NCBI GenBank assembly: GCA_900540625.1
Contig: UQGP01000032.1
Location: 1-30,098 of the forward strand
Length of the DNA stretch: 30,098 nt
Direction: 5' to 3'
Source: an uncultured Porphyromonadaceae bacterium
Lineage (GTDB): Bacteria; Bacteroidota; Bacteroidia; Bacteroidales; Muribaculaceae
The notes beneath the pieces are model-generated. The model did not search any database. It had not been told where the DNA came from and saw nothing but the letters and a program-made list of their open reading frames with translations. Of this stretch, positions 12,873-21,123 are shown in pieces (positions within the stretch are counted from its first letter, which is position 1; the number at the start of each line of letters is the position of its first letter). A program made the translations under genes and the position numbers.

Positions 12873-15371
12873 ATGAATATATCGTACTCCTGGCTGAAAG
12901 ATTATGTCGATTTTGACCTGTCGGCCGAACAATTGGCAGCTGCACTGACCTCCATAGGACTTGAATGTGAGGGCATTCATACCGTAGAGACTATCCGTGG
13001 CGGCCTTCGTGGTATCGTCATAGGCAAGGTGCTGACGTGTGTCGAGCACCCCAACAGCGACCACTTGCACATCACCACCGTCGATCTTGGCGGCGAAACC
13101 CCCGAGCAAATAGTGTGCGGCGCACCCAATGTGGCTGCCGGACAAACAGTTGTCGTTGCCACCGTCGGCACGGTGCTTTATGACGGCGACAAGGAATTTA
13201 CCATCAAGAAATCAAAAATTCGCGGCGTCGAATCCATGGGTATGATTTGCGCCGAAGACGAAATCGGAGTTGGCACCTCGCATGACGGTATTATCGTCAT
13301 CACCGGTGACAATCTCCCGAAGCCCGGAACTCCGGCAGCCGAGTATTTCGGCGTGCAGGACGAGGATGTCGTCGAGGTGGATATTACGCCTAACCGCATC
13401 GATGCTGCTTCACATTACGGCGTGGCTCGCGACTTGGCAGCCTACTTGACGGCTAATGCCGAAGGCTTTGCTCCCGTACGCGCCTGTCGCCCGTCGGTAG
13501 ACGAATTTGCCATAGACAATCCCTCGGCCAAGGGTGTGAGCGTTCGAGTAGACGCACCGCAGGCTTGCCCGCGTTATTGCGGCGTCACCATCGAAGGCGT
13601 CAAGGTTGCGCCCAGCCCCGAATGGCTGCAAAAGCGCCTCCGTCTCATAGGTCTGCACCCCATCAATAATGTCGTGGATATCACCAATTACATACTCCAC
13701 GGACTGGGCCAGCCGTTGCACTGCTTTGACCGTGCACATATCGGTGGCGATGCCATTGTAGTCCGCACCTGCGAGCAAGGCACCAAGTTTACGACCCTCG
13801 ACGGTGTGGAGCGCACACTGGATGCTGCCGACCTGATGATTTGTGACGGCAATTTGCGCCCCATGTGCATTGCCGGCGTCTTCGGCGGCCTTGACAGCGG
13901 GGTCACCGAGCAGACCACTTCGGTGTTCCTCGAAAGTGCATGTTTCAATGCCACCAGCGTCCGTCGTACGGCTCGCCGCCACGGCTTGAGCACCGATGCA
14001 TCCTTCCGCTATGAGCGCGGATTGGACGCCAACGGCTGTATTTATATACTCAAAGTTGCCGCACTTATGGTCAAGGCCCTCGCAGGCGGAACCATCGTCG
14101 GCGAAATACAAGATGTATATCCCGAAAAGGTACACCGTCCCCGTGTACTGCTGGAGACAGAATATATGGACAGCCTCGTCGGCCAAAAAGTGCCGTCGGC
14201 CGCTGTCGATGCCATACTCGAAGCCCTCGAGGTTGAGACACTCGAACGCTATGGCGATGCTTCCAATCCGACATCGCGCTTGCTGGCAGTGCCCACCTAT
14301 CGCGTGGATGTTACTCGCCCCTGCGATGTAGTCGAAGACATCCTTCGCATATATGGATACAACAAGATAGAGATGCCGCAGCAAGTACATTCGTCCCTGT
14401 CTTATAAGAGCACTACGGATGCCGCTACCGATATGCAGCGCATCGTCGCCGACCAGTTGAGCGGAGCCGGTTTCCGCGAGATTCTCAATAATTCGCTGAC
14501 CGCCGTATCGTACTATCAGGACGACGAGCCCGAACGCTGTGTGCGCCTGCTCAATCCCCTGAGTCAGGATTTGGCTGTGATGCGCCGCACTCTGCTTTAT
14601 GGCGGCCTTGAAAGCATCGCACACAACGTCAACCGCAAGTCCAAAGACTTGGCAATGTACGAGTTTGGTAATGTATACTTCTTTGACGGCAGCCGCGAAA
14701 GCACCGTCGAGGCACCTCTGCGTCCCTTCAGTCAGGGCGCACGTTTGGCCTTGTGGCTTACCGGAGACAGCCGCGCCGCATCGTGGCAGGCTCCGGCGCT
14801 TGAGGCCTCGTTCTATGACCTGCGTGCATACGTGGACAATGTCCTCCGTCACCTCGGATTTGACGTCGCCCATGACATCGTATACACCGTTGCCGAACCG
14901 TCCAAACTCTTTGCCGCAGCGATGAATGTCGCCACGCGCAAGGGCAAGAACCTCGGCACCCTCGGCATCGTCAGCCGCGCTGCAAGTGCCAAATGCGACC
15001 TCAAAGTCCCGGTATTCTTTGCCGAATTGGATTGGGACGCTCTGACAAATGCCGCACAAAAACTCGGAATTACATATTACGACCTGCCCAAGACCCAGGC
15101 CGTCAAACGCGACCTCGCACTGCTTATTGATACGACAGTCACTATGGCCGATATCGAGAAGGTGGTGAAAGAAAGCGAAAAGAAGATTCTGCGCGACGTA
15201 GCCCTCTTCGATGTATACGAAGGCGACAAGCTGCCCGAAGGCAAGAAGTCATACGCCATCACCATCACCTTGCGCGACGACGAAAAGACGCTGCAAGACA
15301 AGTACATCGACAATGTGATGAATCGTATTATCGCCAACTTGCGCAACCGTCTCGGCGCCGAGCTGCGATAA
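12873..15371 (+). CDS. pheT: Phenylalanine-tRNA ligase beta subunit
   Basis: The 832-aa subunit pairs with PheS to charge tRNA-Phe. Visible in order are the EMAP/OB-type tRNA-binding domain (about 40-150, with GKVLTCVEHPNSDHLHI and the VCGAPNV loop), the B3/B4 editing region (about 215-380), the B5 domain (about 405-475, ending near VDVTRPCDVVEDILRIYGYNKI), the inactive synthetase-like core, and the C-terminal FDX-ACB anticodon-binding domain (about 735-831, KRDLALLID). Length is slightly above the usual 790-820. pheS is not adjacent here, which is common in Bacteroidota. Only 55 nt separate it from yebC, so the two are probably co-transcribed. Confidence 0.98.
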   Translation: MNISYSWLKDYVDFDLSAEQLAAALTSIGLECEGIHTVETIRGGLRGIVIGKVLTCVEHPNSDHLHITTVDLGGETPEQIVCGAPNVAAGQTVVVATVGTVLYDGDKEFTIKKSKIRGVESMGMICAEDEIGVGTSHDGIIVITGDNLPKPGTPAAEYFGVQDEDVVEVDITPNRIDAASHYGVARDLAAYLTANAEGFAPVRACRPSVDEFAIDNPSAKGVSVRVDAPQACPRYCGVTIEGVKVAPSPEWLQKRLRLIGLHPINNVVDITNYILHGLGQPLHCFDRAHIGGDAIVVRTCEQGTKFTTLDGVERTLDAADLMICDGNLRPMCIAGVFGGLDSGVTEQTTSVFLESACFNATSVRRTARRHGLSTDASFRYERGLDANGCIYILKVAALMVKALAGGTIVGEIQDVYPEKVHRPRVLLETEYMDSLVGQKVPSAAVDAILEALEVETLERYGDASNPTSRLLAVPTYRVDVTRPCDVVEDILRIYGYNKIEMPQQVHSSLSYKSTTDAATDMQRIVADQLSGAGFREILNNSLTAVSYYQDDEPERCVRLLNPLSQDLAVMRRTLLYGGLESIAHNVNRKSKDLAMYEFGNVYFFDGSRESTVEAPLRPFSQGARLALWLTGDSRAASWQAPALEASFYDLRAYVDNVLRHLGFDVAHDIVYTVAEPSKLFAAAMNVATRKGKNLGTLGIVSRAASAKCDLKVPVFFAELDWDALTNAAQKLGITYYDLPKTQAVKRDLALLIDTTVTMADIEKVVKESEKKILRDVALFDVYEGDKLPEGKKSYAITITLRDDEKTLQDKYIDNVMNRIIANLRNRLGAELR

Positions 15372-15426
15372 GCATCAGACATGACAATCAACATAACAAC
15401 AACGATATAACTAAAACAGCACACCC

Positions 15427-16164
15427 ATGGGAAGAGCTTTTGAATACCGCAAAGCCCGTAAACTGAAACGCTGGGGCAATATGTCCCGCACCTTTACCCG
15501 TATAGGTAAGGAAATCACTATAGCCGCCAAGGCCGGTGGTCCCGATCCGGACACCAACCCGCGTCTGCGTCAGTTGATGCAGAATGCCAAGGCCGCCAAT
15601 ATGCCCAAAGACACGGTAGAACGTGCCATCAAGAAGGCCACGGATAAGGATGCCGGCGACTACAAGGAAATTTCGTACGAAGGCTACGGCCCTTACGGCA
15701 TCGCCATCTTTGTCGAAGCCGCTACGGACAACAATACGCGTACGGTGGCCAACGTTCGCTCATATTTCACCAAACACGGCGGCAGCCTGGGCACACAAGG
15801 TTCGCTCACGTTCCTGTTTGACCATAAGGCCGTGTTCAAGGTAGTCCCAAAGGAAGGCGTATCGCTCGAGGATCTCGAACTGGAGCTCATCGACTACGGC
15901 GTGGACGAGCTGGAACACGATGACGAAGGAAACATCATCCTCTATGCCGCTTTCGAGGAATCCTCCAATGTGCAGAAATACCTCGAAGACAACGGATACG
16001 AGATTATTTCCACCGAATTCGAGCGCATCCCCAACGACGTCAAGGATGTTACGCCCGAACAACGCGAAAAAATCGAGAAACTTCTCGAAAAGCTCGAAGA
16101 AGACGAAGACGTGCAGAATGTCTTCCACAATATGCGCGAGCTTGACGATGAAGACGAGGAATAA
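15427..16164 (+). CDS. yebC: YebC/PmpR family protein (TACO1-like)
   Basis: The 245-aa protein matches the YebC/PmpR/TACO1 family. Its N-terminal domain contains FTRIGKEITIAAKAGGPDPDTNPRL in register (about residues 25-50), followed by MPKDTVERAIKKA and YEGYGPYGIAIFVEAATDNNNRT-like sequence. Members were long annotated as transcriptional regulators; recent work on several bacteria and on mitochondrial TACO1 supports a role in translation, including relief of ribosome stalling. The C-terminus carries an extra, highly acidic tail (about residues 205-245, ending DDEDEE) longer than in E. coli YebC. It follows pheT closely, which fits a translation-related role, and ends before a strong terminator. 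Confidence 0.95.
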   Translation: MGRAFEYRKARKLKRWGNMSRTFTRIGKEITIAAKAGGPDPDTNPRLRQLMQNAKAANMPKDTVERAIKKATDKDAGDYKEISYEGYGPYGIAIFVEAATDNNTRTVANVRSYFTKHGGSLGTQGSLTFLFDHKAVFKVVPKEGVSLEDLELELIDYGVDELEHDDEGNIILYAAFEESSNVQKYLEDNGYEIISTEFERIPNDVKDVTPEQREKIEKLLEKLEEDEDVQNVFHNMRELDDEDEE

Positions 16165-16189
16165 TATCCTCCTGCATTTGTAATAAATA

Positions 16190-16234
16190 AACCAAGAGCC
16201 GCGAGTGTCAATGACATTCGCGGCTCTTGGTTTT
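16190..16234. terminator. Bidirectional terminator between yebC and the HAD gene
   Basis: A perfect 15-bp stem (16190-16204 with 16218-16232) is extended by TGTCA/TGACA inside the loop. TTTT follows on the + strand, and TTTATTTATTA on the minus strand. It lies 25 nt after yebC and about 60 nt after the stop of the convergent HAD gene. Confidence 0.93.
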
Positions 16235-16294
16235 GTAGCGTATGGTGATTTGCCGGGCGGCTGATGATGCCGAGCGAGACAAACAACGTTTCGG

Positions 16295-17116
16295 CTAAGG
16301 CATTAAGGCCGCGAGCGAAGGTATGAGCGCCGGGTCGGAAGCCGAGTCTTCGGCTTCGGTCCATCCGCGGCCTTTGATCCACGCCGTGCGGCAGCCTATC
16401 GAGCGTGCCGGGTATATGTCCTTAGAGAGCGAATCGCCTACGACGAGGACGCTTTCGGGGCGTAGCCATGCGCCGCTTTCGTGGCCGAAGATGTCGCAGG
16501 TATCACCGGCGGCGCGAGCCTCCTCGGTTACGGGCAGCGCCATTACGCCCAAGGCGTATATGCGTGCATCCGGCTTGCGTATGCCCACGACGGCGCTCTC
16601 GATGATGCCGGCAAAATACTGCCGGATGTCCATGCCGCGCAGAACGGCGTCCACGTTGCCGTAGAAGTTGCTGACCAGCACCATGGGGAAGTGCGCCGCC
16701 AATGCTTCGAGTACGGGACGAGCCTCATCGATACATGCGCGTGCATAGTTGTTGCAATATACCGCTATGCGCTCGGCTGTGCCTTTGAGCGCATCATCGG
16801 CGGCCTCAAGTGCTCGGTCGTATACGCCCGCGGTCTTGGGATCTTCGGGCAGTAGCCCCTCGTGACAGCACAGCTCGATGAGCACCTTCTTGCGCAGCAA
16901 CGTCAGAAAGTCGTCTTCGGGTGTGATGATGCGGTGCGCCGCTAATGCTCGTTCGGCGTATACGTAGGCCCGGCGGAATTGTTCTATATCGGTCTTGATA
17001 CCGCAGCGCTCCCAGCCTTGGCGCAGGATATGGCTCCAATGGTCGCCGCGTGTGTCAAGGGTGCCTCCGTAGTCAAAGATGACACCGCGTATGCCCGTCA
17101 GTAGCGCATTGCTCAT
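16295..17116 (-). CDS. HAD-superfamily protein with a variant DYGGT motif I
   Basis: The 273-aa protein has a HAD fold with an alpha-helical cap after motif I. Motif I is FDYGGTLD (nucleophile Asp15), so the usual second Asp of DxD is Gly17. Motif II is LVSNF, motif III is the Lys of RKPD, and motif IV is VGDSLSKDI. Loss of the second Asp removes the normal general acid/base of phosphatases, so its activity may be weak, different or lost; such DyGGT members do occur in Bacteroidota. Its ATG overlaps the stop of the CDP-alcohol phosphatidyltransferase gene (ATGA), a coupling that suggests it acts in the same pathway, for instance removing the phosphate from a phosphatidyl-polyol-phosphate. That role is inference. 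Confidence 0.85.
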   Translation of the reverse strand: MSNALLTGIRGVIFDYGGTLDTRGDHWSHILRQGWERCGIKTDIEQFRRAYVYAERALAAHRIITPEDDFLTLLRKKVLIELCCHEGLLPEDPKTAGVYDRALEAADDALKGTAERIAVYCNNYARACIDEARPVLEALAAHFPMVLVSNFYGNVDAVLRGMDIRQYFAGIIESAVVGIRKPDARIYALGVMALPVTEEARAAGDTCDIFGHESGAWLRPESVLVVGDSLSKDIYPARSIGCRTAWIKGRGWTEAEDSASDPALIPSLAALMP

Positions 17117-18057
17117 AGTGCATCATCGTATTTGCCGGCGGCGAGGTCGGCGGTGAGATGCCGGCATAGAGACTCGTGGCGGCACATCATATAGACAAGT
17201 AGAGAATTGAGAACTATCAGCTCGAAGGCGAAGTACAGCCATGGCATTTGGGCAAAGAGCGAGGCGAAGAGTGCGATGGTGCGCCAATTGAAGGACAGGA
17301 TATTGGTATACTTCATCAGCGGCAATGACAATACGCGGAAGTCATCGCGGAAGGCCTGCGGTATTTTGCCGTTGCCCCATTTGTCAGACAGTGCGGTACG
17401 CAGGCGCTGCATCGCCGGAGTCCATGCTTCTTGGTTCTCTGTATACCGTGTGTAGAAAGTTAGCACGAGCTTGCTCCAGAAGTTACGGCCCCAAGACATC
17501 TCGGCCAGGCGTTTGTGTAGGTGTGAGGCCTGTTCCAACTCGCTGCCGTCCTCGCCTTTGAGGAAGTATAGGTGGAACTGACGATAGTAGTCAGCCATGG
17601 CGGCCTGTTTGGCGTGGCACAATCCGGTGACAACGGCCACTACCCATATCACCCAGTTGTGCTGCATAAAGAAATCAGAGGTTACCACCTCGCGCAGGCA
17701 GATGGCCACGTATATTGTGGCAAACCATATATCTCCGGCCATGCCGTCCAGGATGCGACCTATGCGGCTGTAATTGTGCGTCATGCGTGCCAGTTGCCCG
17801 TCGGCGCTGTCAAAGGAGTTGGCCCAAATGAGCAGCAACATTCCTATGACGTTGATGACTAAGTCGTTGAAATATAATGCCACGCCGGCACCAATACCCA
17901 GGAATATGGAGGCGATGGTGATGGCGTTGGGCGTGACGCCGAGACGTCGGGCCAGACACGCCCATGCGTAGCCTATGGGTCGGTAAAAAGCCAGGTCTAT
18001 ATGTTCTTCTGTGTCCGCGCTTTTGAGCGTGGCGCGATATGCGGAGTTATCAGTCAT
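17113..18057 (-). CDS. CDP-alcohol phosphatidyltransferase family protein
   Basis: The 314-aa integral membrane enzyme carries the family signature at residues 83-109: D83-x2-D86-G-x2-A90-R91-x8-G100-x3-D104. Several membrane helices lie on either side (about 47-60, 68-80 and later segments). Such enzymes join an alcohol head group to CDP-diacylglycerol at the membrane, with metal bound by the Asp residues. The fourth Asp, normally four residues after D104, is Gly108 here, with Asp109 one position later. Related Bacteroidota proteins occur in inositol-lipid clusters, which makes phosphatidylinositol-phosphate or another phospho-polyol a possible head group; no myo-inositol-phosphate synthase is in this window. 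ATG 18057 is preferred over an upstream in-frame start at 18114 that adds 19 unconserved residues. The ORF couples by ATGA overlap to the HAD gene. Confidence 0.88.
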   Translation of the reverse strand: MTDNSAYRATLKSADTEEHIDLAFYRPIGYAWACLARRLGVTPNAITIASIFLGIGAGVALYFNDLVINVIGMLLLIWANSFDSADGQLARMTHNYSRIGRILDGMAGDIWFATIYVAICLREVVTSDFFMQHNWVIWVVAVVTGLCHAKQAAMADYYRQFHLYFLKGEDGSELEQASHLHKRLAEMSWGRNFWSKLVLTFYTRYTENQEAWTPAMQRLRTALSDKWGNGKIPQAFRDDFRVLSLPLMKYTNILSFNWRTIALFASLFAQMPWLYFAFELIVLNSLLVYMMCRHESLCRHLTADLAAGKYDDAL

Positions 18058-18146
18058 GAGTCTTGCTTTGGTTGTGTTGCTAAAATATTGGGAACAAACA
18101 CTTGGCGGCGCCAACGTCCGTCAATCCGCCGGGCATCGGCGCGTGC

Positions 18147-19019
18147 TCAGTGTGCGCGGTGTTCCTTGATGGCCTGCATTACGCACTTGGCAATGTGCGG
18201 CCCGGCCTCATCGCGGCAGGGGGCAAACGAAGGCCAGTCGTTGAAGTCGATGATGCGTATTGTGCCGTCCTCGTCGACGATGCAATCGCCGCCATATATG
18301 CGGACGTCCAACTCCTTGGCGGCGCGTGCGCAGATGTCGCGCAGATGCGCTTCGTCAAAGGTCAGGCCGCGTGCGGCACCGTTGATGGCTTCGTATCCGT
18401 ACTTGCTATGTCCGGCCTCAAAGGGGTAAAACCAATAGAAGAAGTCCGTACCGGCTACGCCGTAGAACTTGAGCAGGTCGCCTTCGAGGTGACGATTGAT
18501 GACGGCGCGTTTGATGCCGCGCAGGAAGTATTCTTGCAGAACCTCCTGAGCTTCTTGCGGATGACGTACAAAGGATACGTCCTCCTTGTGCATGGCGTGA
18601 AAGTCGCCGCGTTTTATCCAGCATTGCTCGATACCGGCTTTTTCGAGCGCATCGATGACGCTCTCATCGGTATTGACCATCAACGACTCGGGATAAGGAA
18701 TCCCGTTGCCGATAAGTATACGAGTCATGCGTTCGCGCGTGCAGTTTTCGATGCCGTAGCCGCTGTTGATGACCAGGTCGCCAGCGTCCTCGCGTTTTTG
18801 TAGCAGGTCGATGGAGCGACGTTCGCGGCACATATTCAGGATAATGTGATAGTCATCCGTGGCTCCGGAGGCCAATTGCTCCTCCGAAAAAATGGTGACT
18901 TCGCAGCCGCGTTTGCGCAATTGGTCGGCGGCGATGTTGAATATTGCTGCATCGTTGCCTATATGGTTGGGCGAATACGCTCCGGCACGCATCACGCCCG
19001 CAATCTTAATTTCTGCCAT
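18147..19019 (-). CDS. ATP-grasp-like protein of unknown substrate
   Basis: The 290-aa cytosolic protein looks like an ATP-grasp ligase or kinase. It has the nucleotide-binding WIKRGD strand (134-139), HLEGDLLKFYG (177-187), and the metal-binding C-terminal motif DEDGTIRIIDFNDWPSF (249-264), where Asp and Asn usually bind the two metals. The N-terminal half is a pre-ATP-grasp-like alpha/beta region (GAYSPNHIGNDAAIF). The specific family is not recognised. ATG 19019 is chosen because it follows a -7 element (19057-19050) at about 30 nt; the frame is open further upstream but runs through that promoter. It heads a leftward unit with the CDP-alcohol phosphatidyltransferase (89-nt gap) and HAD genes, suggesting a role in making or modifying a lipid head group. 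That is inference from context only. Confidence 0.75.
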   Translation of the reverse strand: MAEIKIAGVMRAGAYSPNHIGNDAAIFNIAADQLRKRGCEVTIFSEEQLASGATDDYHIILNMCRERRSIDLLQKREDAGDLVINSGYGIENCTRERMTRILIGNGIPYPESLMVNTDESVIDALEKAGIEQCWIKRGDFHAMHKEDVSFVRHPQEAQEVLQEYFLRGIKRAVINRHLEGDLLKFYGVAGTDFFYWFYPFEAGHSKYGYEAINGAARGLTFDEAHLRDICARAAKELDVRIYGGDCIVDEDGTIRIIDFNDWPSFAPCRDEAGPHIAKCVMQAIKEHRAH

Positions 19020-19049
19020 TGTCTGTGTTCTATTTGTGGTTAGGCACAG

Positions 19050-19057
19050 CAAAGGTA
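19050..19057 (-). promoter_or_regulatory. Putative -7 promoter element of the ATP-grasp gene unit
   Basis: TACCTTTG on the minus strand (19057 to 19050) matches TAnnTTTG and is preceded directly by TTTG. A start near 19043 leaves about 24 nt before the ATG at 19019. Confidence 0.5.
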
Positions 19058-19127
19058 CAAACTTTTTTCCATATGCCACCGCCTTGACGTCCCTATAATG
19101 AGCCGTCAATACGAGGTATGCGCTATC

Positions 19128-20942
19128 TTATCGGTACATGGCTTCGATTTGGACGGCGTAGCGGCGAGCGATGATTGCGCGACGCAGCTTGAGGGTATTG
19201 GTGAGCTCGCCTGCCTCGATGGTAAAGCCCTTGGGTAGCAGCGTGAAACGTTTGATTTTCTCGAAGTTGGCCAGTCCGTGTTCGAGTTTTTCGATGCGCT
19301 CGGCAATCATAGCACGTATATCGGTGTTTTGCACCAATTCCTCGATGTTTCGGAAGGCTATGCGGCGACGTCGTGCATACTCCTTGAGCGCTTCAAATGC
19401 CGGTATGATGATGGCTGTGACGTACTTTCTCTTGTCACCGATGACGGCAACCTGTTCGATGAACGGGTCTTTGCCCAGGCGGCTTTCGAGGGCTTGCGGG
19501 GCGATGTATTTGCCGTTGGATGTTTTGAAGAGGTCCTTGATGCGCTCGGTGAGCGTGAGCGACCCGTCGCGGGCGACCTTGCCTGCATCGCCGGTGCGCA
19601 GCCATCCGTCGGCGGTGAATGCGGCGGCTGTCTCGGCGGGCTTGTTGTAGTAGCCTTTCATCACTGTGGGTCCGCTGACCTCGATTTCGCCGCTATCGCC
19701 GATGCGTACGCTTACCTCGGGAATGGCTGTGCCTACCGACCCTAAGGCGAAATCCGTGGAGGGATAGCATGTCACCGTAGCCGTGGTCTCGGAGAGTCCG
19801 TAGCCAATGACGATGTTGATGCCGATGGCGTGCAAAAAGGCAACGATGTCCGGTGACAGCGGAGCTCCGGCCGTGGGGTAGATGTTGCCGCGGTCGACGC
19901 CTATGGCTTTGCGCATAGTAGATAGGATGTGGCGGTCGTAGAACCGATAACGAGCTTCGAGCCAACGCGGTACACGTCGTCCGCGTCGGACATAGTCGAG
20001 ATTGCGTTGCCGACCGATGGCTATAGCTCGGTGCACCATAGTGCGTTTTAAGAAGCCCATAGCGGCAATCTTCTCGGTAGCGGCGGCGTACACCTTTTCC
20101 CAGAAACGGGGGACGCTGCACATACACGTGGGACGCACGTTGCGCAGCGCACGGGCTACGTCGTGCGGATCGGTATTGATGTATACCTCCATACCCATGA
20201 ACAGACAATAGTATGTCCACGCTTTTTCGAAGATGTGGCTCAGCGGCAGGAAGCACAGCGAGGAGTCGCGGTCGCTGATGCTTGTAAGTCGTTGGCGATG
20301 GATTTCCATAGCTGCGTCAAAGCAGCTGTGTGTCAGGATGGCGCCTTTGGGCTCGCCCGTAGTGCCGGATGTGTATATGAGCGTGGCGATATCGTCGCCG
20401 GTGGCGGCGTCGCGTCGCGCGATTACGGTACTTAGCACGTCCTCGTCGGCCGTGGCGCCGATGGTTTCGAGGTCGGCCCATGTCAGAGCACGGTATTTTG
20501 ACGGCTCGTCTGCGGGCAGGGTGCCGTCGATGAGTACGGCGCAGCGTACGTCCGGGCAGTCATCTATGACGGAACATACGGCTTCGTACTGCTCGCTGTT
20601 GCCGACGATGATGATGCGTGCCTTGGAGTCGCGTAAGATGTATCGAATTTGCTCGGGTGAGGATGTGGCGTAGATGCTTGCTGTGGCGGCGCGGTTGGCG
20701 AAAGCTGCCATCTCGGCTTCGAGAACTTGTACTCGGTTTTCGCTGAATATTGCCACCATATCGTTAGGGCCGATGCCCAGTGTGCAAAAAGCACATGCGA
20801 TATTGTCGATGTTGTCGGCAAAATGCTGCCATGACAACGATTTCCATTGAAGCGTAGCGGGCTCGTCGGTATAGTGTACCGCGATTTTGGTGCCGTGCAG
20901 CCGGCTCTGTCGCAGAGCCAAGTGTGTCAATATATTGGACAT
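19128..20942 (-). CDS. Long-chain fatty-acid-CoA ligase (AMP-forming)
   Basis: The 604-aa enzyme belongs to the adenylate-forming ANL superfamily. Motifs are the AMP-binding loop YTSGTTGEPKGAILTH (about 187-202), the acid loop GYGLSETTATVTCYP, the ATP-ribose motif GWLRTGDAG, the hinge RIKDLFKTSNGKYIAP, and a late Lys in the C-terminal lobe (LPKGFTIEAGELT...KLRR). The overall pattern and length resemble bacterial long-chain acyl-CoA synthetases (FadD15/FACL type), which activate free fatty acids with ATP and CoA. Chain-length preference cannot be read. ATG 20942 gives a normal N-terminus (MSNILTHLALRQS); the open frame extends upstream but over the promoter. It has its own -7 element (21016-21009) and sits just upstream of the ATP-grasp/CDP-alcohol lipid genes on the same strand. 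Confidence 0.94.
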   Translation of the reverse strand: MSNILTHLALRQSRLHGTKIAVHYTDEPATLQWKSLSWQHFADNIDNIACAFCTLGIGPNDMVAIFSENRVQVLEAEMAAFANRAATASIYATSSPEQIRYILRDSKARIIIVGNSEQYEAVCSVIDDCPDVRCAVLIDGTLPADEPSKYRALTWADLETIGATADEDVLSTVIARRDAATGDDIATLIYTSGTTGEPKGAILTHSCFDAAMEIHRQRLTSISDRDSSLCFLPLSHIFEKAWTYYCLFMGMEVYINTDPHDVARALRNVRPTCMCSVPRFWEKVYAAATEKIAAMGFLKRTMVHRAIAIGRQRNLDYVRRGRRVPRWLEARYRFYDRHILSTMRKAIGVDRGNIYPTAGAPLSPDIVAFLHAIGINIVIGYGLSETTATVTCYPSTDFALGSVGTAIPEVSVRIGDSGEIEVSGPTVMKGYYNKPAETAAAFTADGWLRTGDAGKVARDGSLTLTERIKDLFKTSNGKYIAPQALESRLGKDPFIEQVAVIGDKRKYVTAIIIPAFEALKEYARRRRIAFRNIEELVQNTDIRAMIAERIEKLEHGLANFEKIKRFTLLPKGFTIEAGELTNTLKLRRAIIARRYAVQIEAMYR

Positions 20943-21005
20943 TGTGTAGAATTCAAAAGTTGTGAGGCGGAAGGCGCGGGATGGCGTCCTCCAGTGGCTT
21001 TTGCT

Positions 21006-21017
21006 GTACAAATGTAC
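21006..21017 (-). promoter_or_regulatory. Putative -7 element inside a palindrome, acyl-CoA ligase gene
   Basis: TACATTTG on the minus strand (21016 to 21009) matches TAnnTTTG, and it lies inside the palindrome GTACAAATGTAC (21006-21017). A start near 21002 leaves a leader of about 60 nt. A repressor binding the palindrome would block the promoter; that idea rests only on the symmetry. No -33 TTG is obvious. Confidence 0.45.
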
Positions 21018-21123
21018 GGCTTTATTGTTTAATGGGCATCATTTTGACGCCTCATTAACATTGTTTACATTCTCGGTGTACGTCGACAGATGATGCGAGC
21101 GTGCATCGTGTCGGTGTGTCCAA

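Noticed and set aside
12045..13145. 366-codon minus-strand open frame spanning GNAT, the intergenic repeats and pheT
   Set aside because: Part of its translation is only the repeat DNA read through (PNSTFQIPHST, SLKPLKSKGS), and it overlaps two real genes.
13410..15059. 549-codon minus-strand open frame inside pheT
   Set aside because: It is an antisense shadow of pheT; no domain, promoter or initiation context supports it.
19084..19109. Possible terminator after the acyl-CoA ligase gene
   Set aside because: TTGACG/CGTCAA gives a 6-bp stem with a 14-nt loop and no adjacent T-run.
21017..21123. Possible terminator after the LMW phosphatase gene
   Set aside because: Only a GATGC/GCATC stem without a T-run is present, too weak to call.
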